From Mesorhizobium sp. B4-1-3 (GTDB taxonomy: Bacteria > Pseudomonadota > Alphaproteobacteria > Rhizobiales > Rhizobiaceae), in contig NZ_VFTG01000021.1 in NCBI RefSeq assembly GCF_006439355.1, forward strand, positions 46,682 through 110,681: a DNA stretch of 64,000 nt, read 5' to 3'. Each line of letters opens with the position of its first letter. The stretch's first letter is position 1. Position numbers and translations under genes: made by a program. Below are positions 8,522 through 16,855 of the stretch, piece by piece. Below the pieces are notes generated by a model. It worked only from the letters and a program-made list of their open reading frames with translations, was not told where the DNA came from and ran no database searches.

Positions 8522-9445
8522 TTACGCTGCGGCCGCGATCGGCGCCCGCTTGGTGAGGTTGAGCTTCTTGCGCACTTCCTCAGGCCCGAGGATACGCGCG
8601 CCGAGATTGGTGACGATGCTCGCCGCGCGTTCGACCAGCTGCGCGTTTGTCGCCAGCACGCCCTTGTCAAGCCACAGATTGTCTTCCAGGCCGACGCGGA
8701 CATTGCCGCCGGCAAGCACGGCTGCCGCGGCATAGGCCATCTGGTTGCGGCCGATCGAGAAGGCCGACCAGTTCCAGGTCGACGGCACGTTGTTGACCAT
8801 CGCCATGAAGGTGTTGAGGTCGTCAGGCGCGCCCCACGGCACGCCCATGCAGAGCTGCACCAGCGCATCCGGGTTGAGGACCTTCTCCTCCACCAGCTGC
8901 TTGGCGAACCACAGATGTCCGGTGTCGAAGGCCTCGATCTCGGGCTTGACGCCCAGCGCCGTCATCATGCCGCCCATGGCGCGCAGCATGCCGGGCGTGT
9001 TGGTCATCACATAATCGGCCTCGGCGAAGTTCATCGTGCCGCAATCCAGCGTGCAGATCTCCGGCAGGCACTGGCGCACATGTTCCATGCGGTTGGTGGC
9101 GCCGCCCATGTCGGTGCCTTTTTCATTGAGCGGCAGCGGCGCTTCCGGCGAGCCGAACACCATGTCGCCGCCCATGCCGGCGGTGAGGTTCAGCACCACG
9201 TCGACATTGGCTTCGCGGATGCGTTCGGTCACCTCGCGGTAGAGATGCACGTCGCGCCTCGGCTTACCGGTCTCGGGGTCGCGCACATGGCAATGGACGA
9301 TCGCCGCACCCGCCTTGGCGGCGTCGATCGCCGAATCGGCGATCTGCTTGGGCGAGCGCGGCACATGCGGGCTGCGGTCCTGCGTGCCGCCGGAGCCGGT
9401 CACGGCACAGGTAATGAAGACCTCGCGGTTCATCGCAAGCGGCAT
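8522..9445 (-). CDS. cdhC: Beta-keto acid cleavage enzyme (BKACE, DUF849), probable 3-dehydrocarnitine:acetyl-CoA transferase
   Basis: A 307-residue BKACE-family enzyme. The zinc-binding H-x-H is His51/His53 in 'IVHCHVRDPETG', and 'GATNRMEHV' and 'LEDNLWL' are family motifs. In carnitine degraders this enzyme condenses 3-dehydrocarnitine with acetyl-CoA to give betainyl-CoA and acetoacetate. The start at 9445 has a strong Shine-Dalgarno (GGGAGGAAAG). Longer upstream in-frame starts would run through an intergenic palindrome and are rejected. It is the first gene of the minus-strand carnitine operon, divergent from the GlxA-type regulator. Confidence 0.85.
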   Translation of the reverse strand: MPLAMNREVFITCAVTGSGGTQDRSPHVPRSPKQIADSAIDAAKAGAAIVHCHVRDPETGKPRRDVHLYREVTERIREANVDVVLNLTAGMGGDMVFGSPEAPLPLNEKGTDMGGATNRMEHVRQCLPEICTLDCGTMNFAEADYVMTNTPGMLRAMGGMMTALGVKPEIEAFDTGHLWFAKQLVEEKVLNPDALVQLCMGVPWGAPDDLNTFMAMVNNVPSTWNWSAFSIGRNQMAYAAAAVLAGGNVRVGLEDNLWLDKGVLATNAQLVERAASIVTNLGARILGPEEVRKKLNLTKRAPIAAAA

Positions 9446-9473
9446 AGTCTTTCCTCCCAGTTCGATCAGCCAC

Positions 9474-9520
9474 CCATGTCGACCAAAGAGTCGGAAACCG
9501 GCTTTGGTATGACGACATGG
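9474..9520. repeat. Palindrome in the carnitine operon / regulator control region
   Basis: Nested inverted repeats: outer arms CATGTCG (9475-9481) and CGACATG (9513-9519), inner arms ACCAAAG (9482-9488) and CTTTGGT (9502-9508). It resembles the short AGCATGAT-type repeats elsewhere in the window rather than an AraC-type site. It lies in the 136-bp divergent region and could influence either promoter. No clear operator for the GlxA-type regulator was identified. Confidence 0.6.
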
Positions 9521-9581
9521 GCCGAAGCTGGCCAAGAATGACCGACTTGCCGGAAACTGTTTTGCGTTTTACGAATGCCTC

Positions 9582-10562
9582 ATGATCAAAAACGAAAAGC
9601 CGAGCATCTTTCGGTCCGAGCGCGAGACGCTCAAGGTCACGTTCCTTGTGTTCTCGGGGTCCTCGATCATGTGCGTGGCCTCGGCGGTCGACCCGCTTCG
9701 TGCCGCAAACCGCATCTCGGGCGAGACGCTGTTCGATTTCAAGCTGGTCTCGGTCACCGGCGAGGCGCCGGTCACGACATGCGGCCTGCCCGTGGCCGTC
9801 AGCGGCCGCTTCGACGCGACTGAGGCGACCGACATGCTGGTCGTCGTCGCCGGCTTCGGCACGCAGAACTACGCCACGTCGGCCTTGCTTGCGGGTTTGC
9901 GCCGCGCCGCCCGCGCGGCCCGCGCCTGCGGCGGCGTCGAGGCCGGCACCTGGCTGGTGGCACGCGCCGGCCTTCTCGAGGGCCGCAGCGCCACCACCCA
10001 TTGGGAGGACATGGAAGATTTCTCCGCCGCCTTCCCGGGCGTCGACGTGCGACCGGACCGCTATGTCATCGACGGGCCGGTCTTCACCTCCGGCGGCGCC
10101 TCGCCGACCTTCGACCTGATGCTGCATCTCGTCCGTACGAGGCTCGGCATGGCGGCGGCGCTCGATGTCGCGAGCGTCTTCATCTACGACCAGGCCCGTG
10201 CCGCGACCGACGCGCAGCCGCTGGTCTCGCTCGGCCGGCTCGACGGCTACGACTCGCGGCTCGCCCAGGCGATCCGCCTGATGGAAGCGCATGTCGACCA
10301 GCCGCTCACCATCGACGCCGTGGCCAAGCGCGCGGGCGTGACGGCACGGACGCTGGAAAGCATCTTCCGCAAGTCGATCGGCGAGACGCCCGGCGCCTAT
10401 TATCTGAGGCTGCGCCTCAGTGCCGCCCGCCGCCTCGTGGTCGACACGCGCATCGCCATGGCGGATATTGCCGGGCGCACAGGCTTCTCGTCCGCCGCGG
10501 CCTTTTCCAGGGCGTTCTCCAGAGCGTTCGGCGAGGCGCCGGTCAGGCTGCGGCGCGGCTGA
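9582..10562 (+). CDS. cdhR: GlxA/CdhR-family transcriptional activator (DJ-1/PfpI plus AraC HTH)
   Basis: A 326-residue regulator. An N-terminal DJ-1/PfpI-like domain (about 18-190, 'LVFSGSSIMCVASAVDPLRAAN') is followed by two AraC-type helix-turn-helix motifs at the C-terminus (about 225-325, 'LTIDAVAKRAGVTARTLE', 'MADIAGRTGFSSAAAFSRAF'). This architecture and the divergent position next to carnitine genes match CdhR, the carnitine-responsive activator of Pseudomonas. The ligand here is inferred. The 3' end overlaps the convergent HAD gene by 20 nt. Confidence 0.85.
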   Translation: MIKNEKPSIFRSERETLKVTFLVFSGSSIMCVASAVDPLRAANRISGETLFDFKLVSVTGEAPVTTCGLPVAVSGRFDATEATDMLVVVAGFGTQNYATSALLAGLRRAARAARACGGVEAGTWLVARAGLLEGRSATTHWEDMEDFSAAFPGVDVRPDRYVIDGPVFTSGGASPTFDLMLHLVRTRLGMAAALDVASVFIYDQARAATDAQPLVSLGRLDGYDSRLAQAIRLMEAHVDQPLTIDAVAKRAGVTARTLESIFRKSIGETPGAYYLRLRLSAARRLVVDTRIAMADIAGRTGFSSAAAFSRAFSRAFGEAPVRLRRG

Positions 10563-11315
10563 TTATCCAGTCGGCCGCTGCCGCCAAATCGTCGACCACG
10601 GCAGTAGGCGCCGGATCGAAGCGCGTTTCGTCGCCAGGGCGGTACTTGCCGGTCCGCACGAGCAGCCCAGCGCCGAGTCCGGCGCGCAATGCGCCGGCGA
10701 CATCGCTCTCCGCATCGTCGCCGACCATGACCGCATCGGCCGGCGGGCAACGCAACCCGCCAAGTGCCGACAGGAAGAAATCGGGCGACGGCTTGCCGAG
10801 CACGACAGGGCTGCGGCCGCTGGCGAATTCGAGCGCCGCGACGAAGGCGCCGGTGTCGAGGCTGAGTTGGCCATCCGCATCCTTGAGGTGCGGTTGGTGG
10901 CCAAAGCCACAAAATCGGCACCGGCGGATAACGCGCGGAAAGCACGGTTGAGGCTGGCATAGCCGAATGCCTCGCCGGCATCGCCCACGACGACCGCCTT
11001 GCTGCTTCCTCCCTCCAGCCCCGAAAACTCTGCTTCGAGATCGGGATGGACGAGCAGATGCGGCTCGCGCCCACGCCTGCGCAACCATTCGATCGCAGCC
11101 TGCGCTGGCGTCAGCAGTTCTTCATCCGCAACTTTGATGCCCATGGCGGCAAGTTGCGCGACGATCTTGCTGCGCGGCGAGCGTGTCGTGTTGCTGACGA
11201 AACGCAGCGGCAAGGCGGCATCGTGCAGACGCTTAACTGCCTTCGCCGCTCCCGCTATCGGGGTGTCGCGATCACAGACGACACCCAGAAGATCCAGGAG
11301 CACCGCGCGTTTCAT
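10543..11315 (-). pseudogene. HAD-IIA phosphatase (HDHD2/LHPP-like), frameshifted
   Basis: The N-terminal half (from the ATG at 11315) reads 'LLDLLGVVCDRDTPIAGA' and 'LRFVSNTTRSPRS', as in HDHD2/LHPP-type HAD phosphatases. After 'FVALATNRT' the frame turns to low-complexity Ser/Arg sequence. In the frame shifted by one base the family resumes: 'KDADGQLSLDTGAFVAALE', 'VVLGKPSPDFF' (Lys motif III) and 'VMVGDDAESDV' (motif IV), ending at 10543. Adding one base at about 10886/10887 would restore a 257-residue protein of normal length. Either the gene is disrupted or the sequence has a one-base deletion error. The restored end overlaps the convergent cdhR gene. Confidence 0.85.
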
Positions 11316-11393
11316 AGACGCAGGATGGAGAAACAGTCTGCGTTCGTCAAACTGCGAACGAATCGGGCCGCGGAAGAACGGGCCAATGTGAAA

Positions 11394-11597
11394 TCAGGCG
11401 GCGTCGCGGCCTTCGTTGACGATGCGCGAGCGCATGCTCCTGGCCAGCGCCGTTTCGAGCCGCGCGGCGACCGCGCGATCCCATTCATTCGGCTTGCGGG
11501 CGCCGTCTTTCGAATGCGGCAGCGCCATCAGCCGATCGATGATCGAACCAGCCTCGCTGGAAGAGAGCAGGGCGTCGATTTCGCGTTCGTGCTGCAT
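11394..11597 (-). CDS. Small helical protein of unknown function
   Basis: A 67-residue ORF starting at an ATG with an excellent Shine-Dalgarno (GAAGGAGG, 8 nt upstream). The product is charged and predicted mostly helical ('EIDALLSSSEAGSIIDRLMA', 'WDRAVAARLETALARSMRSR'), with no signal peptide or Cys. I do not recognise it and propose no function. It sits downstream of the repeat that follows xylA and upstream of the HAD gene, all on the minus strand. Confidence 0.65.
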   Translation of the reverse strand: MQHEREIDALLSSSEAGSIIDRLMALPHSKDGARKPNEWDRAVAARLETALARSMRSRIVNEGRDAA

Positions 11598-11788
11598 ACG
11601 TTTCGCCTCCTTCTTCTATACCCGCCACAGGAGCCACGTTTATACGAGTTCCGTGACGGCTGTTTGAAGGCAAGAACGGGGCGATTGAGGGGCGATTCGG
11701 GGCAAGACCTTGTCGTGAGGTCCTGCCCCGGGCGAAGGCGAATTCAAGCGCGATCGCTTGTCGGATCGATGCGGTCGGCTGGCCGGGA

Positions 11789-11887
11789 CGTTTCACCGTT
11801 TCACGGAAACGGCGAAACGCTCTGTTTCTTTGTTTTTGCGCGATTCCGGGCGGAAAAGCGTTCACGCTTTTCCTGCAATTGCTCTGG
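11789..11887. repeat. Rhizobial mosaic repeat (GAGCAATT family), copy 1; likely xylA transcript end
   Basis: On the minus strand it reads CAGAGCAATTGCAGGAAAAG, then CGCAAAAACAAAG, AGAGCGTTTCG and CGTTTCCGTGAAACGG. The same blocks occur in the same order at 56890-56981 and 63827-63930. It contains the 10-bp inverted repeat GGAAAAGCGT/ACGCTTTTCC (11852-11873) and the palindrome GTTTC-CG-GAAAC. It begins 5 bp past the xylA stop, so it probably forms the 3' end structure of the xylA mRNA. No gene lies in the rest of 11598-11891. Confidence 0.8.
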
Positions 11888-11891
11888 GCGG

Positions 11892-13217
11892 TCACACGTA
11901 GCGATTGACGATATTCTCCAGCAGCTCCTGCCGACCGGAGCGCGGCTGCGGCTCGATCTTCTCCTTCACCACGCGTTCGGCGATCGCCTCAAGCGTGCGC
12001 TCGCCCGAGAGCATCGCCTTGCCTTCGGCGGTGCTCCAGCCGGCGTAGCGTTCGGCGAGCGGGCCGGACAGCGCCTTGTCCTCGATCATCTTCGCCGCCG
12101 CCTTGAGGCCGCGCGCGCAGGCATCCATGCCGCCGATATGGCCAATCAGGAGATCGTCCGGGTCGAGCGACTGGCGCCGGAGCTTGGCATCGAAATTGGT
12201 GCCGCCGGTCTTGAAGCCGCCGCCCTGCAGCACCTGGTAATAGGCCAGCGCCATTTCCGGCACGTTGTTGGGGAACTGGTCGGTGTCCCAGCCCGACTGG
12301 TAGTCGTTGCGGTTCATGTCGATCGAGCCGAAGATGCCGAGCGCGTTGGCCAAGGCCAGTTCGTGCTCGAAGGAATGGCCGGCGAGGATCGCGTGGCCCT
12401 GCTCGATGTTGAGCTTTACCTCCTTCTCGAGCCCGAAGCGCTTGAGGAACCCGTACACCGTGGCGACGTCGTAGTCGTACTGGTGCTTGGTCGGCTCCTG
12501 CGGCTTCGGCTCGATCAGGATCGTTCCCTCGAAGCCGATTTTGTGCTTGTAGTCGACGACGAGGTTGAGGAAGCGGCCGGCCTGCTCCTGCTCGCGCGCA
12601 AGGTCGGTGTTGAGCAAGGTTTCATAGCCCTCGCGCCCGCCCCACAGCACATAGTTCTCGCCCTTCAGCTTCTTGGTGACGTCAATGCATTTCTTCACAG
12701 TCGCCGCCGCATAGGCGAACACATCGGGATCCGGATTGGTGGCCGCGCCGGCCATGAAGCGGCGGTGCGAGAACAGGTTCGCCGTGCCCCAGAGCAGCTT
12801 GACGCCGGTCTTTTTCATCTTGTCGGCGAAATAGTCGGTGATCTCGTCGAGGCGCGCGGCACTTTCGGAGAAATCCTTGCCTTCGGGGCGCACGTCGGCG
12901 TCGTGGAAGCAGAAATAGGGCGCTCCGAGCAGCGAGAACATCTCGAAGGCGACATCGGCCTTGAGCCTGGCCAGTTCCATCGTGTCGACGCCGCTCGGCT
13001 TGGCGAACCAGGGCCGGTCGAAGGTCTGGCCGCCGAACGGGTCGCCGCCCGGCCATGCGAAGGAATGCCAATAGGCGACGGCGAAGCGCAGATGGTCTTC
13101 CAGCCGCTTGCCGGCGACGACCTCGTCCGGATTGTAGAAGCGATAGGCCAGCGGATTGGTCGAATCCGGCCCCTCATATTTGATCTTCGTGATGTCGCCG
13201 AAAAATCCGCTGCTCAT
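11892..13217 (-). CDS. xylA: Xylose isomerase
   Basis: A 441-residue class II xylose isomerase of normal length, converting D-xylose to D-xylulose. The catalytic-His motif 'FCFHDADVRPEG' and the metal-binding 'GTILIEPKPQEPTKHQYD' are present, as are 'NIEQGHAILAGHSFEHE' and 'DMNRNDYQSGWDTDQFP'. The ATG at 13217 is chosen because GGAAGG lies about 5 nt upstream; an in-frame ATG at 13235 would place that ribosome site inside the coding region. In contrast to a standard xylAB operon, xylB lies 670 bp upstream with an opposite-strand gene between. Confidence 0.97.
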   Translation of the reverse strand: MSSGFFGDITKIKYEGPDSTNPLAYRFYNPDEVVAGKRLEDHLRFAVAYWHSFAWPGGDPFGGQTFDRPWFAKPSGVDTMELARLKADVAFEMFSLLGAPYFCFHDADVRPEGKDFSESAARLDEITDYFADKMKKTGVKLLWGTANLFSHRRFMAGAATNPDPDVFAYAAATVKKCIDVTKKLKGENYVLWGGREGYETLLNTDLAREQEQAGRFLNLVVDYKHKIGFEGTILIEPKPQEPTKHQYDYDVATVYGFLKRFGLEKEVKLNIEQGHAILAGHSFEHELALANALGIFGSIDMNRNDYQSGWDTDQFPNNVPEMALAYYQVLQGGGFKTGGTNFDAKLRRQSLDPDDLLIGHIGGMDACARGLKAAAKMIEDKALSGPLAERYAGWSTAEGKAMLSGERTLEAIAERVVKEKIEPQPRSGRQELLENIVNRYV

Positions 13218-13327
13218 GGTTTCCTTCCTCTCCAAGTGCTTGCCCGATTACCTTGGGCGTAATTGGTTTCGCTCTTTCACGGGGCCAAAAGGGTCATGTC
13301 GAAACGATCCAACGAAGGAGCATCACA

Positions 13328-13690
13328 ATGACCGACCTCAACACGATCGCCCGCAACTACATCGCCGCCTGGAACGAGAGCGATGCGGCCCGCCGCAAGG
13401 CGCTGCTCGAAGCTGCCTTCACCGAGGATGTCAGCTATCGCGACCCGGTCATGCAGGGCGACGGCCACGCAGGCGTCGCGGCGCTGATCGACGGCGTCCA
13501 GCAGCGCTTCGCTGGCTTCCGCTTTTCTCTGAAGGGCGAGCCGGACGGTTTCGCCGACAAGATCCGCTTCTCGTGGAATCTTGGACCCGAAGGCACTGAC
13601 TCCGTTATCGAGGGCACCGACATCGGAGTCATCGAAGATGGTCGCCTGAAGAGCGTCACCGGGTTTCTGGACAAGGTGCCGGCGCAGTGA
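13328..13690 (+). CDS. SnoaL-like / NTF2-fold protein
   Basis: A 120-residue cytoplasmic protein with the SnoaL/NTF2-like pattern: 'ARNYIAAWNESDAARRKALLEAAF', then 'DVSYRDPVMQGDGHAGVAALI' and a 'GTDIGVIEDGRLKSVTGFLD' ending. Many small isomerases, hydrolases and ligand-binding proteins share this fold. No substrate can be assigned. The ATG at 13328 has GAAGGAG about 8 nt upstream. It is transcribed opposite to, and divergently from, xylA. Confidence 0.8.
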   Translation: MTDLNTIARNYIAAWNESDAARRKALLEAAFTEDVSYRDPVMQGDGHAGVAALIDGVQQRFAGFRFSLKGEPDGFADKIRFSWNLGPEGTDSVIEGTDIGVIEDGRLKSVTGFLDKVPAQ

Positions 13691-13710
13691 GGCTAATCGC
13701 GGAGGAGCGG

Positions 13711-13884
13711 TGCGCGGCCCCCGCCTCTGGCCTGCCGGCCATCTCCCCCGCAAGGGAGGAGATTGACTGTCAGGCGGACCTTCGCCAATCGCCAGCATTG
13801 AAAAAAGCGCGGCAGCGCCGAAGCTGCCAATCTCCCCCCTTGCGGGGGAGATGCCCGGCAGGGCAGAGAGGCGGGCCTCGCGCC
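13711..13884. repeat. Palindromic intergenic element, copy 2
   Basis: Second copy of the element at 2472-2630. The left arm (CGCCTCTGGCCTGCCGGCC then ATCTCCC) and the right arm (the complement of CCGCCTCTCTGCCCTGCCGG) are imperfect inverted repeats. The core again contains 'TTCGCCAATCGCC'. Here it starts just after the SnoaL-like stop and ends just before the xylB stop (convergent genes), so it may work as a bidirectional transcript end. Confidence 0.85.
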
Positions 13885-13887
13885 TGC

Positions 13888-15342
13888 TCACGCGGTTACC
13901 GCCCTTATCGCCGGGTAGAGCGCCCGATAGCGCTGATAGGCATCCGCAAAAGCACCACCAAGCGCTGCATCCGGCTCGATCGTCGCATCCGTGGCCGGCG
14001 CCGTGCACACCGCCAACGGATCGGCCCCCGTCGCCGCAATCAACCCGAGCCTTGCCGCACCAAACGCAGCGCCGAAATCGCCGTCGGCGGGAATATCGAC
14101 CGGCACCTGCAGCGCGGTCGCGATTGCCTTCAGCCAGTAGCGCGAGCGCGAACCGCCGCCGATCGCGGTCACCCGGCCTAATATCGTGCCGGCCGTCTTC
14201 AGCGCTTCGAGACTGTCGCGGAAGGCGAAGGCGACGCCCTCGAGCACCGCCTGCGTCAGCACGGCCCGGCTTGACTCGTGTCCGAGCCCGGTAAAGGAGC
14301 CCCGAATGGCGGAATCGTTATGCGGCGTGCGCTCGCCGGACAGATAGGGCAGGAAAGAGACGCCCGTCGGCGCCCTCAGCGTGTCGCCGAGTTCGCCGGT
14401 CAGGTCGCCCGCGCTTTTTCCGGTGATTTCGGACAGCCAGTTGAGCGAATCGGTGGCCGACAGGATCACGCCCATCTGGTGCCAGGTGTTGGGCAGCGCG
14501 TGGCAGAAGGTGTGCACCGCACTTTCCGGATTGGGCAGATAGGAGGCGTTCGCCGCGAACAGCACGCCCGACGTGCCTAGCGACACGAAAGCATGCCCGG
14601 CGCCGACCGTGCCCATGCCGCAAGCCGAGGCCGCGTTGTCGCCGGCGCCGCCGGCAACAGGAATGCCCGCCGCGACGCCCCACTTGGAAGCGAGTTCACC
14701 GCGCAGCCCACCGGCCTTGGCCGTGCCCTCGACCAGCGACGGCATGTGCTTCTCGTCGAGCGACGTCGCCGCCAGCAATTCGGGCGCCCAGCGGCGCTTG
14801 CCGACATCCAGCCACGATGTGCCGGCCGAATCCGACATTTCCGAAATATGCTCGCCGGTCAGCCAGAGCCGCAGATAGTCCTTGGGCAGCAGCACCTTGG
14901 CGACGGCGGCAAAGATCCGGGCTTCGTGTTCCTTCACCCAGGCAAGCTTCGGCGCGGTGAAGCCCGGGAAGACGATATTGCCGGTGAGCCTGCGGAAGCG
15001 CGGATCGGCATCGAGCGCGGCCGCCTCGATATGGCTGCGGGTGTCGTTCCACAGGATGCAGGGGCGCAGCACTTTGTCCGAGGCATCGAGCAGTGTGGCG
15101 CCGTGCATCTGGCCGGAAAGGCCGATGCCCTTGACCGCGGCAAGCTCCTTCAGGTGCGAGGCCTTGAGTTCGGCAATCGCTGCCTCGCAGGCTTCGATCC
15201 AATGCGCGGGATCCTGCTCCGACCAACCGGGATGCGGCCGCGAGACGTCGAGCGTGCCATGGCCGGAACCAATGACCTTCTGGTCGTCGTCGATAAGCAG
15301 CGCCTTGACGCCCGAAGTGCCCAGGTCGAGGCCGAGATACAT
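13888..15342 (-). CDS. xylB: Xylulokinase
   Basis: A 484-residue FGGY-family kinase phosphorylating D-xylulose to xylulose 5-phosphate. The N-terminal ATPase motif 'LGLDLGTSGVKALLID', 'GLSGQMHGATLLD' with 'LWNDTRSH', the second-domain 'AGGAGDNAASACGMGTV' and 'GGGSRSRYWLKAIA' are all intact. The length is usual for XylB. The ATG at 15342 is preceded by GGGAGGAAAT. It shares strand and pathway with xylA but the two are separated by the SnoaL-like gene and the palindromic repeat. Confidence 0.95.
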   Translation of the reverse strand: MYLGLDLGTSGVKALLIDDDQKVIGSGHGTLDVSRPHPGWSEQDPAHWIEACEAAIAELKASHLKELAAVKGIGLSGQMHGATLLDASDKVLRPCILWNDTRSHIEAAALDADPRFRRLTGNIVFPGFTAPKLAWVKEHEARIFAAVAKVLLPKDYLRLWLTGEHISEMSDSAGTSWLDVGKRRWAPELLAATSLDEKHMPSLVEGTAKAGGLRGELASKWGVAAGIPVAGGAGDNAASACGMGTVGAGHAFVSLGTSGVLFAANASYLPNPESAVHTFCHALPNTWHQMGVILSATDSLNWLSEITGKSAGDLTGELGDTLRAPTGVSFLPYLSGERTPHNDSAIRGSFTGLGHESSRAVLTQAVLEGVAFAFRDSLEALKTAGTILGRVTAIGGGSRSRYWLKAIATALQVPVDIPADGDFGAAFGAARLGLIAATGADPLAVCTAPATDATIEPDAALGGAFADAYQRYRALYPAIRAVTA

Positions 15343-15424
15343 GATTTCCTCCCATTGCCATTAATTTTTTCGGATCTCGAAAAAATCTGGCTCGGCCAGT
15401 TTTTAAGACAAGATCCGCTTCGGG

Positions 15425-16747
15425 TCAATTCTCCGACAAATCGGATGCGCGCCGCGAGAACAGCGCCGACAGCGGGCTATCGGGCCGGGCGAGCTGCCGC
15501 TCGGCGGTCAGCGCCCGCGCGAGTGGCTTGTCGCCGGCGCGCAACGCGGCCTCGATCAGCGTCAGGTCGATCACGTCGCGCTGCGCGTGGCTGCCGCCGA
15601 AACGGTGCGCGATCGAGCGGATCGGGCGGATCAGCCGCACGGCCTCGTCGTAATTGCCGGCGCCGAAGGCCTTGATCGCGAGCGTCAGCGGATGGCCGAC
15701 ATCGCGCGTGAAGGCGGCATTGTCGTCGCTGCCGCGCATCGCCTCGCGCTGCGCCTCGATCAGCACCTTCGCCGGCGCCTCCAGCCCGGCGCCGACAAAG
15801 GCCATCATCGCATGCGCGTCGTTGAAGGCATAGTTGCGGGCCGCGGCTTTTGGGATCCAGTTGGCGGCGAGCGCCGCCCAGCGGTCGCCGACATCGACGC
15901 CGCCGAGAGCGAGGCGCCACAGGATCGCCGAGGCATCGACCATGTTGAGCGCCAACGTCGAGCCGTCGCCATAGATTGGCCCGTCATAGAGCTTGAGCAC
16001 CTCGTTAATCTCGCCGAGATCATAGTGGAACAGCGCCAGATGCCACCAATTGTGGATCTTGAGGAAGCTGTCCTTCGACCACGCGTCGGGATTGGCCCGC
16101 ATCCAGGCGATGCCGTCTTTTTGCCGGCTTTGCATTTCCATGACATGGGCCACCGCGTGTTGCGCCCAGCCGTCGCGCGGTTCGATCTCGATGGCTTGCC
16201 GGCCCATGGTTTCGGCGCGCGCATAGTCGCCCATTTCCTCCAGCCCGAAGGCCTGCATGCCGAGAATGGCGTGATAGCCCGGCATGCCTTTCTGCCAGGC
16301 CGGCAGCGCCCGGCCGATGCGGTCGCGCAGCATGCGCGCATTGCCGGTGAAAAAATCGATCTGGTGCCCAACCTGAAGCGCCAGCGCATCGCGCGGATTG
16401 TCGATCGCGATGTCCTCCAGGATGCGCGCTGCGTCATGCCAGCGCCCGTCGGCAAGATGCCCGAGAGCGGCGACATGCGCCTGTTCGCGCGTCGTGGCGG
16501 CAAGCGGCAGCGCCGCCTGATGACTTGAGCGAGCAACCGCCATCGCGTCCCGCTCGGTGGCCAGGCCGAACAGATAGCCCTTCAAGACATGCGCCATGAC
16601 GAAGGCCGGGTCATCGGCAATGGCACGGTCGATTGCAGCGACCGGATCGCCGATGAAGCATTGCAGCTCGTGCATGGCGCGGGCGAAGGATGAAAACCCG
16701 GCTTCAGTCGCACCGGAATAGGTGAGGCCGAAGGCGTCCTTCATCAT
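15425..16747 (-). CDS. TPR-repeat protein, TTC38-like
   Basis: A 440-residue protein starting at the ATG at 16747 (GAGG upstream; in-frame extension to 16807 possible). It has no signal peptide or membrane segment. Helical-repeat segments such as 'YARAETMGRQAIEIEPRDGWAQHAVAHVMEMQ' (quoted in pieces: 'YARAETMGRQAIEIEP', 'WAQHAVAHVMEM') and 'HNWWHLALFHYDLGEIN' resemble TTC38-type proteins, which are widespread but poorly characterised. It is probably a scaffold or interaction protein. It is not obviously linked to the adjacent xylB gene. Confidence 0.75.
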   Translation of the reverse strand: MMKDAFGLTYSGATEAGFSSFARAMHELQCFIGDPVAAIDRAIADDPAFVMAHVLKGYLFGLATERDAMAVARSSHQAALPLAATTREQAHVAALGHLADGRWHDAARILEDIAIDNPRDALALQVGHQIDFFTGNARMLRDRIGRALPAWQKGMPGYHAILGMQAFGLEEMGDYARAETMGRQAIEIEPRDGWAQHAVAHVMEMQSRQKDGIAWMRANPDAWSKDSFLKIHNWWHLALFHYDLGEINEVLKLYDGPIYGDGSTLALNMVDASAILWRLALGGVDVGDRWAALAANWIPKAAARNYAFNDAHAMMAFVGAGLEAPAKVLIEAQREAMRGSDDNAAFTRDVGHPLTLAIKAFGAGNYDEAVRLIRPIRSIAHRFGGSHAQRDVIDLTLIEAALRAGDKPLARALTAERQLARPDSPLSALFSRRASDLSEN

Positions 16748-16855
16748 CACGTCCTCGCTATGGACAATTTTTCGGTCGGGATCCGATCCTAGAGCATCCC
16801 GCATCAACCCGCCAACCGCGGAGATGTGATCTCGGGCTTGCCTCGTTTGCCAGGC

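Noticed and set aside
9446..9535. N-terminal extension of the BKACE gene
   Set aside because: It would translate an intergenic palindrome; the start at 9445 has a strong Shine-Dalgarno.
11046..13262. A 738-codon plus-strand ORF opposite xylA
   Set aside because: Antisense shadow of xylA and the HAD gene; no ribosome site or motifs.
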